Positions 8,600 through 17,074 are shown, numbered from the stretch's first letter. The stretch: DNA of 64,000 nt from Scytonema hofmannii PCC 7110 (GCF_000346485.2 NZ_KQ976355.1:1-64000); one strand, 5' to 3'. Translations and numbers: made by a program. Notes: generated from the sequence alone by a model not told the origin.

Positions 8600-8854
8600 C
8601 TATTGCACCAGAATGTTCCGACTTAAAATACTCATAACCTCGCCTGGATTGGGGCTTGGCAAGAGGGGACTCCAGTCGCCAACGTTAGCGTATCCAAGAA
8701 TCTGTAAGTAGTGAATTGTGCTGGTTACTGCTTTGGGCGAACCAATCAATAAATGTTTGAGCGGTTCTCTGCCTGGAGTTGTGTTGTCGGCGGCTTTACT
8801 AAGAACGGGTGCATTCGGTTCGTCGGCATCGGATAAAAAGCTCTGGGTAATCAT
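8600..8854 (-). CDS. Small conserved cyanobacterial protein
   Basis: An 84-aa protein with a disordered N-terminus (DADEPNAPVLSKAADNTTPG) and a conserved-looking core (LKHLLIGSPKAVTSTIHYLQ, then YANVGDWSPLLPSPNPGEVM). I recall very similar short proteins in many filamentous cyanobacteria, but no function. No cysteine cluster or membrane segment is present. It lies 3 bases after the end of the upstream reading frame, suggesting an operon with that broken gene. Confidence 0.65.
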   Translation of the reverse strand: MITQSFLSDADEPNAPVLSKAADNTTPGREPLKHLLIGSPKAVTSTIHYLQILGYANVGDWSPLLPSPNPGEVMSILSRNILVQ

Positions 8855-8856
8855 TA

Positions 8857-9118
8857 TTATTTACCTGTAGTAAACGGTTTTAAAACACAAATATGCCCGT
8901 AGGCTGGTTTGTAGTCACAAACCATGTATTTCAAGAGCAGTTCTGAATACTGCAAGTTCATTGGTTGTTTGGCACAATTTAAGACCACTCCCAGTACAGA
9001 ATGAGCCTGAAATGATTTCTGCTTTGACTCCTGGCATAACGCAACCACTAAACTTGCTGTAGCTGACTGTCATTCCTGGATGAAATTTTGAGAGTGTTTG
9101 TGTATTGTTATTCATCAT
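8857..9118 (-). pseudogene. Small gene apparently split by a frameshift
   Basis: Two overlapping minus-strand frames share this stretch. The first (start 9118, MMNNNTQTLSKFHPGMTV) reads sensibly up to about VKAEIISG and then stops early at 8915. The second, offset by one base, gives a natural-looking end (QYSELLLKYMVCDYKPAYGHICVLKP) that stops 3 bases before the next gene. Joining them near 8990-9010 would give one protein of about 87 residues. This could be a real disruption, a programmed shift or a sequencing error. No domain is recognised. Confidence 0.45.
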
Positions 9119-9297
9119 ATTTTAGTGCATGAAATTTTTGAGCGCGATCGCTTGCTTTTGCTAATCTAATGGTTACAGGCATTGGAACGCTTCAAGTAGA
9201 TTTACCTGAAGCGATTAGAACTAATGTGCAAGTAGAAGGCTCAAGAAGGAACAGTTGAAGGTGATTAACTCAGAACTGCGTGTCAGATATCCAGAAC

Positions 9298-9537
9298 TTA
9301 TGATGGGAGTTTTTCTTTGCTGTGACCTGCTTGTACCAGTTTCATTAGTGTTTCTTGGTCAAAGTAGGTCAAGGCTTTATGGAGTTCCTGCCACTGCCTC
9401 CACTTTTCTTCGCCATACCAATCGTTCCGAAAGCCGCAAATTTCGCAGAATTTGTCCATGTTTGCAGTCCAATAGAAATTCCCTATTCCGGTGAGGAAAT
9501 GGTTCAATTGTTCTGTGTTATAATGTTCGTTATTCAT
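9298..9537 (-). CDS. Hypothetical small protein
   Basis: A 79-aa soluble protein rich in Trp, Tyr and Phe (FLTGIGNFYWTANMDKFCEICGF, then EEKWRQWQELHKALTYFD; two cysteines in a CEIC arrangement). The biased composition and hydrophobic pattern support a real gene rather than noise. The arrangement NHFL near its N-terminus recalls the NHFLRG of the partial protein at the left edge, but the similarity is too short to claim homology. It stands alone between non-coding spacers of about 180 and 110 bases. Confidence 0.55.
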   Translation of the reverse strand: MNNEHYNTEQLNHFLTGIGNFYWTANMDKFCEICGFRNDWYGEEKWRQWQELHKALTYFDQETLMKLVQAGHSKEKLPS

Positions 9538-9651
9538 GTTTTTCGATAAGAAGACATAGTAGGCGATGCACCCTAAATTTTTAGTGGTGCAGGCGTAGCC
9601 GCTCGTTGTTTTGTATTGAAAAGGGGGTGTTTGAGAGCACGATTGTAGGTA

Positions 9652-10560
9652 TTAATCTTGGTAAAGTTTTGAGTTTTTTCCGAGGTCTATACCGTTATTA
9701 TCAAATGAAGTGCAATCATAGTTTTGCTCTATCATTTCCTTAAATTCCTGCCTCAAAGCTGATATATCTTTGAACAGCTTGTTAATAGGATAGACAATAG
9801 CGTGTGAGTGTCGGCTGTAAAACCAAACGAGCTGGTTGATGCCGTATATGTCATCGCTGTCTAACAAGCAATACGCGATTGCTTCATAAAAATGCCGCAA
9901 TCTAAAGGGTTCTTTTTCGTTGGTCGTGTAGACCCCAATCAATATATCTCCCGCGATGATGTCACTATCAGCACCACCAATCCTTCTGCTTAAGCTAAAA
10001 GTGGCGTTGGAGACGACTTTGCCTGTGATAGGGATGTTTGAATTTTCCCAAGTTCTGGGAATCAATTCTACAATCGCTGCGGTTTCTTCGATTGTAGTCA
10101 GCCATTTGTTACGGAAACTATCATCGATTTCGAGGCTTTTATCTTCTTTGCTAGCCTTGAGAAGTGGTCTAATAAATTCATGCTTGTGCTTTGTCCTTCC
10201 TAGATGTTCTAGTGCAGACAAAACCAAGCATTTTATTGCTTCAGAGGTAATAGAGTTACCAAAATCTGCACTATTTTCAACGAATCCCAAAACATCTAGG
10301 GGGTTGTTTCCGGTGTATGCTAACGTGTTGTATACCCAGTTAGAGTCTTGAAGTTTCTGTGAAATGTATTTACGCAGGAAGTAGCACGCTGCTGGTTTAA
10401 GCAACCTGATATCCGTGCCGTTTTGAGACGCGATCGCCTGTTTATTAGCTAATTCTTGGTTGTGTTTTTGGATGATTTTGGTAACTCCTTCATTGAACTT
10501 GGATTGGAACCATTTTGATATAACTGAGCTTTTGTTGTTAATTTCTGCTGTCAAGCCCAT
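9652..10560 (-). CDS. Hypothetical protein, possible inactive PD-(D/E)XK-like fold
   Basis: A 302-aa soluble protein. The central segment GGADSDIIAGDILIGVYTT followed by FRLRHFYEAIAYCLL and a YSRH motif resembles the layout of some PD-(D/E)XK-fold proteins, where G-A-D-(x)n-hydrophobic-D-x-K-T precedes a helix with a conserved Tyr/Phe. The D-x-K position here reads V-Y-T-T, so the catalytic lysine would be missing. This is a by-eye resemblance only. N-terminal residues 1-130 are helical without known motifs. It is transcribed in the same direction as the replication block. Confidence 0.6.
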   Translation of the reverse strand: MGLTAEINNKSSVISKWFQSKFNEGVTKIIQKHNQELANKQAIASQNGTDIRLLKPAACYFLRKYISQKLQDSNWVYNTLAYTGNNPLDVLGFVENSADFGNSITSEAIKCLVLSALEHLGRTKHKHEFIRPLLKASKEDKSLEIDDSFRNKWLTTIEETAAIVELIPRTWENSNIPITGKVVSNATFSLSRRIGGADSDIIAGDILIGVYTTNEKEPFRLRHFYEAIAYCLLDSDDIYGINQLVWFYSRHSHAIVYPINKLFKDISALRQEFKEMIEQNYDCTSFDNNGIDLGKNSKLYQD

Positions 10561-10594
10561 AATTTTTAAATTGTTACTTTCTTTGCGTGAATGT

Positions 10595-10855
10595 ATGGGC
10601 GTAGCCTTGGCTATTGTTTTAATGCTGAATACAATTCCCTATGTGAATTTATTTTTATATGGGATTGTTTGCGGTATTTCTTTAAACTTGGTCAAATCTT
10701 TTAACGAGTTTGTGTATACAAAGCAACGCAGTTTAAAGCATTTTCCCCAGTCAATACTTCCTTATTATTTCTTCCTCTGCCTCTGTATTCTCAGCGTCTT
10801 TGTAGTTTTTTATCACTCAGATGCTACCGGATTTGATATGACCGATTTCGTATAG
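10595..10855 (+). CDS. Possible small membrane protein
   Basis: Opposite to its neighbours, a plus-strand frame from ATG 10595 gives 86 residues with two hydrophobic stretches (VALAIVLMLNTIPYVNLFLYGIV region and PYYFFLCLCILSVFVVFY) separated by a basic loop, and ends ATGFDMTDFV. The pattern is that of a two-helix inner-membrane protein. No good ribosome-binding site is visible and no homologue is recognised. It fills the gap between two minus-strand genes, so it could also be chance hydrophobicity in AT-rich DNA. Confidence 0.35.
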   Translation: MGVALAIVLMLNTIPYVNLFLYGIVCGISLNLVKSFNEFVYTKQRSLKHFPQSILPYYFFLCLCILSVFVVFYHSDATGFDMTDFV

Positions 10856-10889
10856 GAGGAGTGGAACATTACTGCTCCCATCGATCCTA

Positions 10890-11321
10890 TCAAAACTGCA
10901 AGATGCAATGGTCTTGCCAGTACTTTTTGGCTATCGATATTTGGTATTCGAGTTCCTGACGAAAGATTTCGTGATTTAAAGGAAAAAACCGATTTTCCAG
11001 TTTGTCGATGAATTCTTGGTCGCTATTGTTAGTTACTATTTGATGCAAAAACATATCGATATGTGTGTTTTTTATGCGAATGCAGAATTCAGGGCTGTCG
11101 ATGTCCAGTACTAAATTAGCCTCTAGATTTGGCATCCAACATAAGGGCATTAAAGGCTCTTTGGGGAGTTTGTACGTGTAGGTGGAGCGAATTAATGGGG
11201 AATTAGCCCAGATTATCAATTCTAAATGACTTTTTTGTAATAGAAGATTTAGCCATGTAGGAACAGCATATCCTTCAGATTTTTTGTTAGATTCCAATGT
11301 ATCTTCGCTCATTATATGCAC
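10890..11321 (-). CDS. Hypothetical protein
   Basis: A soluble 143-aa protein with mixed alpha/beta character and several Trp/Pro residues (YAVPTWLNLLLQKSHLELIIW). An internal ATG three codons in (MSEDTLES) is an equally plausible start. No motif is recognised. It ends 69 bases upstream of nothing else on this strand and is followed by the 302-aa gene after about 330 bases that include the possible membrane ORF. Confidence 0.55.
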   Translation of the reverse strand: MHIMSEDTLESNKKSEGYAVPTWLNLLLQKSHLELIIWANSPLIRSTYTYKLPKEPLMPLCWMPNLEANLVLDIDSPEFCIRIKNTHIDMFLHQIVTNNSDQEFIDKLENRFFPLNHEIFRQELEYQISIAKKYWQDHCILQF

Positions 11322-11419
11322 TTTGCTGTGTTAACTGGCAGTACAAGAAAAACCTCAGACTTTTTGCATGAAGGTACTGCAACAATTATTGGTGCGTAGC
11401 AACGAGCGTTGTATTTTTT

Positions 11420-12097
11420 CTATTCCTGCCAATCATCTAAAAAGATATCGTCTTCTATTTCATTAATATATTCTTGCTCCCATAAAGTATTACTGTAAAT
11501 TTTAGATGCTTGTTGTAGTTTAAGGTTATGAGCATCCTTCACAGCTTTGCGTGGTAACCAGCCAATGTTCTTATAATGCCATCTCGCACGCCTAACTGCA
11601 TCTTGAGAATCATTTACGATTGGCAAGCTATCTCTATTCAGGTATCGCCTTAGATGTATTCCGAGTTCTATTGCAGTATACTCGTGGTTCTCAAAACATC
11701 GTTCTTCCATCCACGGAGTAGATATTGCTGTGACAAGAGTCCATTTATGATGGTCATACACTGCTTTGGCTACAACTACCTGTACCGACTGCGGTGTCCA
11801 GTCATAAGTTTCAAAAAATTTATCTACAGCTTTTTCATCTTCTAAGTCGATATCTACATCCAATTTATCTAATAACTCAGCAGTATTAGCCCCCTCCCAA
11901 TACTGCTGATACCAATCTCTAATTTCCTCTGGGCTAAAATAGTTGCAAGCTTGAAGAAAGGTTAATTCCTCCCAACCTGCATCCGTGCTGATAAAATCAC
12001 CTTTTATTCCTACAATTTCCAGGTTTTCTTCTTGTTCCCAAGGATAAAGTGAGCGCTTCTTTTTTTTGAAAGCAGACTTTTTTCGGCGTTTTGTCAT
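11420..12097 (-). CDS. Hypothetical acidic protein with basic N-terminus
   Basis: The likely start is ATG 12097 (MTKRRKKSAFKKKKRSLYPWEQ), giving 225 residues. The first 16 residues are extremely basic, followed by an acidic helical body (DVDIDLEDEKAVDKFFETYDW) and a C-terminus with several Trp (RRARWHYKNIGWLPRKAVKDA). The lysine/arginine block suggests nucleic-acid binding, which is inference. The same frame is open upstream to 12388, but that upstream part reads as a fragment of a different, secreted family and is listed separately. No database family is recognised for the body. Confidence 0.6.
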   Translation of the reverse strand: MTKRRKKSAFKKKKRSLYPWEQEENLEIVGIKGDFISTDAGWEELTFLQACNYFSPEEIRDWYQQYWEGANTAELLDKLDVDIDLEDEKAVDKFFETYDWTPQSVQVVVAKAVYDHHKWTLVTAISTPWMEERCFENHEYTAIELGIHLRRYLNRDSLPIVNDSQDAVRRARWHYKNIGWLPRKAVKDAHNLKLQQASKIYSNTLWEQEYINEIEDDIFLDDWQE

Positions 12098-12114
12098 ACT
12101 TAAACAACTTTGTA

Positions 12115-12388
12115 GCCAAAAATTTAATAGATAAGTATAACTATATCTCATATCTCTTTCCCCTGAAGTGTCACCAGTTGTGAGGATAATGCCTCGATCG
12201 ATACCAATTCCGGAGGCAACCCGTTTGGTGAAGAGTTTAGATGCCACATTGGAACTTTTGTATTTGATGTTTGATACAGTAATAACTCTGTCTAAAATGC
12301 TTATGACCAGTTCATTTACATCACTGGTATTGGTGATGTTGATAGCATTAGCTAGTGCGATCGCATTTGTTACGGCTGTCCGTACCAA
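12115..12388 (-). pseudogene. Fragment of a choice-of-anchor L domain protein
   Basis: The minus-strand translation NAIALANAINI...ITVSNIKYKSSNVASKLF...VASGIGIDRGIILTTGDTSGERD follows the start of choice-of-anchor L domains, which typically read A-I-x-L-A-N-A-I, then V-T-V-S-N, and G-I-G-I-D-S-G-I-I-L-T-T-G. The signal peptide and the rest of the secreted protein are absent. An in-frame TAG lies just upstream, and downstream the frame runs without a stop into the 225-aa gene. It therefore looks like a relic brought next to, or deleted up to, that gene. Confidence 0.6.
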
Positions 12389-12439
12389 TACTCCAATCCT
12401 TAATGGCTTAAACTAGAATCTGTAGTTGAAAGTTTTAAG

Positions 12440-12688
12440 ATGATGGCGAACAAACTCATTAACGTCAGGGAATATACCGTTAAGGCTCATAAACGACTAA
12501 TTCACACGCGGGTTTTTAACTTTGTTTGTAAAGAGTGTGGTACTTCCACAAAGCGCGAGACTTTTGGACCTCGACCTTTGTACTGCGAACAGTGCCGTCC
12601 TTCTCAAGCACTTAAAAGCTCATTGATGAAGCCTAGAAAAGCTAAGCCCAGACCAATGACGTACAAAGGAGATACTGAATTGGGTTAG
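12440..12688 (+). CDS. Small zinc-ribbon protein
   Basis: The 82-aa protein has two CxxC knuckles ([14 protein letters not shown] and [11 protein letters not shown]) 18 residues apart, forming a likely zinc ribbon. The N-terminus [18 protein letters not shown] is basic and the C-terminus is Lys/Arg/Pro-rich. Similar short proteins occur in cyanobacteria, probably binding nucleic acid or acting as a ribosome- or transcription-associated ribbon, but I know of no assigned role. It is divergently oriented from the choice-of-anchor fragment. Start is ATG 12440 or 12443. Confidence 0.7.
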   Translation: MMANKLINVREYTVKAHKRLIHTRVFNFVCKECGTSTKRETFGPRPLYCEQCRPSQALKSSLMKPRKAKPRPMTYKGDTELG

Positions 12689-12949
12689 CGGGCCATTTTA
12701 TTATGACGCGGAAGCTTCTTCACCATCAGGACGGCTTTTGAAAAGAGCATGCACGTTGAACTGTTCGAGTGCGCTCGCTCTTATAGTAATTAGGAATCTA
12801 CTTTATTCGAGAACAAGCTTAATCTTGGAGTAAGTTCTTATAAATGGCTATGGGTTTGATGATTTTAATATTCTTTATTTGAAAAAAATATGCTTTAAGA
12901 AAAAAAATAATACTAGAATTTGCAGTATTTTCTAAGTTTACGTTTACTC
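12689..12949. other. Spacer without a recognised gene
   Basis: AT-rich, with long A runs around 12880-12910. It contains no open frame with natural composition and leads into the left arm of the large inverted repeat. Confidence 0.6.
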
Positions 12950-13179
12950 CTAGAGCGCCGGTTCAGTAGAAGATATTGACAAATCAGGCAGACTGTGTCT
13001 AGCAGGACAAGTCACATAGGTAGAGCAAATGTATTGGTTCGATAGCATTGAGAGCCAAGCGTTTCATCCGCAAGTCTATTGCAATCAATATCAATAGAGT
13101 TGCATCTTGCACTTCTGGGCACAAACGAGAGACAACGTAAAAATATGAGCGATAATGCTACATTCTTGTGGGCAGCTTT
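12950..13179 (+). repeat. Left arm of 230-bp inverted repeat
   Basis: This arm aligns without gaps to the reverse complement of 13676-13905; I count six mismatches over 230 bases. The similarity ends abruptly at GGGCAGCTTT, beyond which the interiors differ. A short frame near the inner end starts ATGAGCGATAATGC in both arms (MSDNATFLWAA), then diverges. Confidence 0.9.
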
Positions 13180-13675
13180 AGAATCTTTTTGACCTTCGAC
13201 GTATGGCAGTTGTTCATAATCTCCACGTTCTCGCTCGGATGTCGCTCGACAACGCTCTCTGCTCTAATGTTTTATAAACCTTGTCTACCTAAATAGTATT
13301 TTAACTCTAGAAAATCCCAATCAATACATTAGTTTAATACTGATTTTTGGGGAATAATTAGTCAATAATTACTGACTCAATTTTTGTAGAAGTTTGACGA
13401 ATAACTTGTTTTTTAACACAAGCATTTATTCGGCGATCGCTCGCGACTCGAAGTGTTAGCGCGGCTTTAATAATGTGCCTTCCACTTTTCTGTTTTGTTT
13501 TTCTAGTATTTATATATTGATTTTTCAGTTTTGGTTGAAGTCTGAAGGTGGGTAATTATAATTGTTAGGCAATTTTAGGGAAATCTGGATGTGTCTACTC
13601 GCCAGAATGCTATCAGGAAAATTAATGTTATTTTATGACTTAGTATCCAGTTCAATCCCGCGACTCAGCGCGATA

Positions 13676-13905
13676 AAAGCTGCCCACAAGAATGTAGCAT
13701 TATCGCTCATATTTTTACGTTGTCTCTCGTTTGTGGCCAGAAGTGCAAGATGCAACTCTATTGATATTGATTGCAATAGACTTGCAGATGAAATGCTTGG
13801 CTCTCAATGCTATCAAACCAATACATTTGCTCTACCTATGTGACTTGTCCTGCTACACACAGTCTGCCTGATTTGTCAATATCTTCTACTGGACCGGCGC
13901 TCTAG
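13676..13905 (-). repeat. Right arm of 230-bp inverted repeat
   Basis: Mirror copy of 12950-13179 with about six substitutions and no indels. The near identity implies recent duplication or ongoing gene conversion. The plus-strand ORF that overlaps it (from 13562) has no natural composition and I do not call it a gene. Confidence 0.9.
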
Positions 13906-14110
13906 TAAGGACAACTGGTATTATCTAGTTTATTCTTGCGTGAAGCTACTTCAGAAGGCGAATTTCATGCAATTCTTGCAACACTTAATTTATAGAGAAC
14001 GTAGATAGAGCCGTTGCCTAACTTTTAGGCAAGAATATGGGTCTGGATAGGTGAATGAGCGTGAAGTGTTGTGATTTCATTGCAGGTATAGTCTTTACCG
14101 TTGTAGAGTG

Positions 14111-14145
14111 ACGGTCTTGTTTGTCAAGCGCTCCAACAAGACCGT
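14111..14145. repeat. Hairpin in non-coding DNA
   Basis: ACGGTCTTGTT at 14111-14121 pairs perfectly with AACAAGACCGT at 14135-14145. The flanks TGTAG/CTACA and CCGT/ACGG extend the symmetry imperfectly on both sides. No T tract follows, so it may be a dispersed palindrome rather than a terminator. The surrounding 13906-14374 spacer holds no convincing gene. Confidence 0.6.
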
Positions 14146-14374
14146 TTCCCTACAGTTACGGGGACTGAGTTCAGAGTTTTGTGCGTAGTCTCCAATTTTT
14201 TCAATTGCAGTCTGGTGCTTTAAGCAAAAGCGTGAGGAGTTGCTGTTATACGCTTACCTGCTCTAGTGCGCGAACTTCTTTTTTTGGAGTTATACCAACT
14301 CTATGTGAAGCTGTGCTATATTCACCCTCAGGTAACCATCCTGGGGCTACACAAACGCTCGGTGCCAAAGCTGG

Positions 14375-14869
14375 CTAATTAGGCGCATCTTCATAAAGAA
14401 ATGGTATTACCTCGATGCCATACGGTAACGCAGCGGCTCTAAATTTCTCATAATCGGCACGAGTTGCTCTAGGGCGGGCCACATGTAAATCTTTAGCTAC
14501 AGTCCCTACTTCTCGAACAAATTTCTCAATACTACCAGCGGGAGTCGTCATGCACAGCATCAAAGCTGGTTCCTCAAGGTAGAGGTTTTTGAATCCGTGC
14601 TTTTTACCTTTTGGTACATGGATAAAAGTACCGTTGGTTGCTATGGAGGTGTTTTCACCAAGCAAGACTTCTAGTTGTCCCCCTAATACATAGAAAAATT
14701 GGTCTTCGTTTGTATGGACGTGCGGAGGGTGTTCGCCGATACATTCAATCTCAATTAGCGAATAACTCCCGTTTGTTTCTTCGCCAACGGTTTTAAATGT
14801 GAAAAGATCTTCGAGTACCCAGTACATTTCGCCTTTACCAGGCTGTACTAACATTTCTGTAAGCATCAT
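14375..14869 (-). CDS. Cupin domain protein
   Basis: A 164-aa single-domain cupin. Motif 1 is seen as GEHPPHVHTNEDQFFYVLGG (two His, a Glu-type position occupied by E/D) and motif 2 as PKGKKHGFKN. These residues normally bind a divalent metal. The layout resembles the quercetin-dioxygenase-like cupin_2 families, whose substrates vary widely, so none is assigned. A C-terminal tail of about 55 residues (VAKDLHVARPRATRADYEKF) extends beyond the barrel. It is a stand-alone gene between two non-coding spacers, possibly with its own promoter in the 14870-15411 spacer. Confidence 0.85.
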   Translation of the reverse strand: MMLTEMLVQPGKGEMYWVLEDLFTFKTVGEETNGSYSLIEIECIGEHPPHVHTNEDQFFYVLGGQLEVLLGENTSIATNGTFIHVPKGKKHGFKNLYLEEPALMLCMTTPAGSIEKFVREVGTVAKDLHVARPRATRADYEKFRAAALPYGIEVIPFLYEDAPN

Positions 14870-15411
14870 ATTAACTAGCTATATCACTAGATCTAAAATA
14901 ATTATTATTTTTTGATGTAACCAGCGAAAAACTGCGTATTTGTCATCTTTACAGTGTCTTTACCAAGTTTGTTGGCTTTTCTGTTACACCGTGCTGTCTT
15001 GCGTTGTTTTCGAGGAAACAGGAGTTCTACCAATCTTTTAATTTTTGTAAAGTTTTTAAGAGTCAATCCCCAGTATTATGTATTGATATATACGCAAAAA
15101 TTGACTATTGAACTTATGTATTGACAAAAAGCCTACTGCGTAAGCGTTACTCAGACTTTTGCCTGGGGTGGTTTTACTTTCTTACACATTCAAAGTTACC
15201 CGCAAAAAGTGAGGAACTCGGGGAAAATTCTTAAATTTTTATTGCGAAACTTACACGTGGGATATGTTTTCATCCATGTTTTGTACGGTTTCTTGAGCCT
15301 CTCCCCGAACTTTAGTTGCGGGGATTCACAGCAGGGGTTGCGCTAACTTTTCGCCCTTTCAGTTATGTGTCAGCATTTTCTTATCTTGTTTGTTCTAAAT
15401 TGCACGTTATT
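14870..15411. other. Non-coding spacer
   Basis: About 540 AT-rich bases between the cupin gene and the next upstream gene. No frame with coding character, tRNA-like fold or strong palindrome is evident. It probably includes the cupin promoter. Confidence 0.6.
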
Positions 15412-15867
15412 TTAAACATAATTCCAGCCTGGAGGATGCCGGGATAGAATTGCTAGCTTGAATTTTTGCTCTAGAATTGCTCTTTCTGCATGGTAGGATT
15501 TGAGCGTGGTTATATTTTTCTGTGCTGTCTCCTTAAGCAGAAACCATTGTTCTGGAGTCAAGCCCCTAACCGAAACCGACGCATCTCCAATTTGGAATTC
15601 TGGGACACATTCGTGCAGGAGAATGCGGGGAATGACCACATCATTGATTCCAAGTTCACCTAATGCGATCGCGCTTAGAATCTCTGTTGTTATCATGTTG
15701 TAGTGGTACAAGACGACCCTAGCAACGCCATCATCGCAGAATTCTACATAGATGTCGCCGTCCTCTGACTGTGATTTTCGCTCTTTCCATAAAATGCGGC
15801 TTTTGGTAGCTAGAATTACATACTCATTGGTTTCTCTCATGGTATATTGTGCCATCCTAAAACTCAA
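15412..15867 (-). CDS. Hypothetical protein
   Basis: A 151-aa soluble protein with a beta-rich N-terminal half (YVILATKSRILWKERK, DIYVEFCDDGVARVVLYHY) and a helical C-terminal half (LTPEQWFLLKETAQKNITTLKSYHAERAIL). The internal ATG at 15855 (MAQYTMRETNEY) is an equally good start. No family is recognised. It lies on the same strand as the WGR and AAA genes upstream. Confidence 0.6.
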   Translation of the reverse strand: MSFRMAQYTMRETNEYVILATKSRILWKERKSQSEDGDIYVEFCDDGVARVVLYHYNMITTEILSAIALGELGINDVVIPRILLHECVPEFQIGDASVSVRGLTPEQWFLLKETAQKNITTLKSYHAERAILEQKFKLAILSRHPPGWNYV

Positions 15868-16061
15868 TTAATTTTGCTCTCTAATATCTGCATTGTTATT
15901 GCTTGTATCTGCACGCTCGGCTATAAATGCGTAGCAACTTCTTGGTTTTTATGAATCGCGACGGCATGAAGCAGATGCCAGTATTCAAGGCATTCAACAG
16001 TTCATCAGTACTGGCATATAGGATGCTTCGACAAGCAATCTTTTTACTTTTGTCTCGTTTA

Positions 16062-16271
16062 TTAAAAACCTGGTTTATCGACATACGGAGGAATATAAGA
16101 CAGGGGATTAAAATATCCCCATCCATTCCCAGTTAGCTTATATTTGAATTCACTTTGTTCCTGATTGAGATACTCTGTAAAGATTTTAGCTTCTTCGTAG
16201 GAAAAGAAGATAGCTACTAGATTCCAAGTTGGAAGCCCTTTTGTAGGTTCTATTTTGAAAATATGGTACAT
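16062..16271 (-). CDS. Small hypothetical protein
   Basis: The 69-aa product (MYHIFKIEPTKGLPTWNLVAIFFSYEEAKI...) has a beta-beta-alpha pattern with a good aromatic core, typical of short plasmid-encoded proteins that read like DUF-type host-interaction or partner proteins. No known motif. It sits about 135 bases downstream of the WGR gene with a hairpin between them. Confidence 0.5.
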   Translation of the reverse strand: MYHIFKIEPTKGLPTWNLVAIFFSYEEAKIFTEYLNQEQSEFKYKLTGNGWGYFNPLSYIPPYVDKPGF

Positions 16272-16372
16272 AGATTTTGCTCAAACTTTTGGTAGGCATT
16301 GTGTGTTTTTGTGCTATGTGTTCTGAAATTTTTTGAGTGATTTTATTTATGGAATTTAGTGAATGTTTTGAT

Positions 16373-16398
16373 TGCCAAGCTGATTTTATAGCTTGGCA
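16373..16398 (-). terminator. Hairpin after the WGR gene
   Basis: TGCCAAGCT (16373-16381) pairs with AGCTTGGCA (16390-16398), an 8-base loop. The T tract after it is weak, so it is a possible terminator or a 3'-end stabiliser of the WGR transcript. Confidence 0.45.
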
Positions 16399-16405
16399 GT
16401 CATCC

Positions 16406-16951
16406 TTAAAAGTGTTTCCAAAATCCTTTGGAAAGGGATTTCAGACTTACAGTTTCTACCTGAGATTTTGTCACTTCTGCAGTCTGAGAAAAAGGTATGG
16501 AACTGGGAGATAGTAAATTGTTGAGAGATTCTTTTTGACGATCAATATCATCTACAGTTTGGTAAATTTTACAAGGATCTATTTGCATTCCTAGAGGTGT
16601 AGGAATAATTTTTAAATACTCATTGAGGGCAGTCATGTAATTTTCATTGAAATTTCTGGCAGTAACATAAGGGCGTATTACATTTAGCAGATTTATTGCG
16701 CGTCTGATTTCAGAAATGGGGCGCTCGCTTATTTGGGGTTGGCTTTCTTGATAGCCTTTAGCTTTCTTTTCTGCTATCAAACTATGATATTTTGAAATAG
16801 CTGCTTGAATGTTGGGCAGAGTTTGTACCTTTTTTTGAGGGGTATATCCAACTCTCCCCCATTCGACAGTTAATTCTGTGCCTTCGACTTTGGCACTCCA
16901 GAATTTGTTATTGTTACGAATTGCATCAACAAAAATAAGATATGTTTCCAT
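16406..16951 (-). CDS. WGR domain protein
   Basis: Residues 1-75 form a WGR domain: an N-terminal strand (YLIFVDAIRNNNKFWSAKVEG), the name-giving VEWGRVGYTPQKKVQ segment, and the helix AAISKYHSLIAEKKAKGY. WGR domains bind nucleic acid ends in PARPs and in bacterial regulators. The remaining 105 residues are helical and not assigned. The protein is too short to carry a PARP catalytic domain. It follows the AAA cassette on the same strand after a 140-base spacer with two hairpins, so it may be part of the same functional unit. Confidence 0.85.
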   Translation of the reverse strand: METYLIFVDAIRNNNKFWSAKVEGTELTVEWGRVGYTPQKKVQTLPNIQAAISKYHSLIAEKKAKGYQESQPQISERPISEIRRAINLLNVIRPYVTARNFNENYMTALNEYLKIIPTPLGMQIDPCKIYQTVDDIDRQKESLNNLLSPSSIPFSQTAEVTKSQVETVSLKSLSKGFWKHF

Positions 16952-16992
16952 ATTTCGCTCTCCTTTGAATTTTTATAATTTTTTCGTTAATT

Positions 16993-17074
16993 AGGCATTA
17001 CCCTAAGATGATGGATAATGCCTTAAAAGAAGGAGGAATGATTCAGTAATCGCCTCTGCATAGCAGGAGCGATT
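16993..17074 (-). terminator. Tandem hairpins downstream of the AAA gene
   Basis: AGGCATTACCC at 16993-17003 pairs with GGATAATGCCT at 17013-17023 with one mismatch; a second hairpin uses TAATCGC/GCGATTA at about 17047-17074. Together they probably end the AAA-cassette transcript on the minus strand. A short T-rich stretch lies past the first. Confidence 0.5.

Larger units (their letters stand above)
12950..13905. mobile_element. Putative element bounded by 230-bp inverted arms
   Basis: Two arms of equal length (12950-13179 and 13676-13905) are inverted copies, enclosing about 496 bp. The outer ends read CTAGAGCGCCGGT on the left and its mirror image on the right, with a CTAG tetranucleotide at both borders that could be a 4-bp target duplication. 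The interior holds no intact transposase. The structure may be a decayed insertion sequence, a non-autonomous element, or two copies of one element inserted head to head. Confidence 0.55.

Noticed and set aside
9170-9258. 29-codon plus-strand frame starting MVTGIGTLQVDLPEAI
   Set aside because: It reads naturally and may be a gene scrap, but it is too short and isolated to annotate.
13562-13843. Plus-strand ORF of 93 codons within the right inverted arm
   Set aside because: Its composition is unnatural and it is mainly the complement of the repeat arm; the left arm does not conserve it.
15896-16136. ORFs on both strands between the 151-aa and 69-aa genes
   Set aside because: Both read as low-complexity or repeat-derived, and they overlap each other; neither has a good start.
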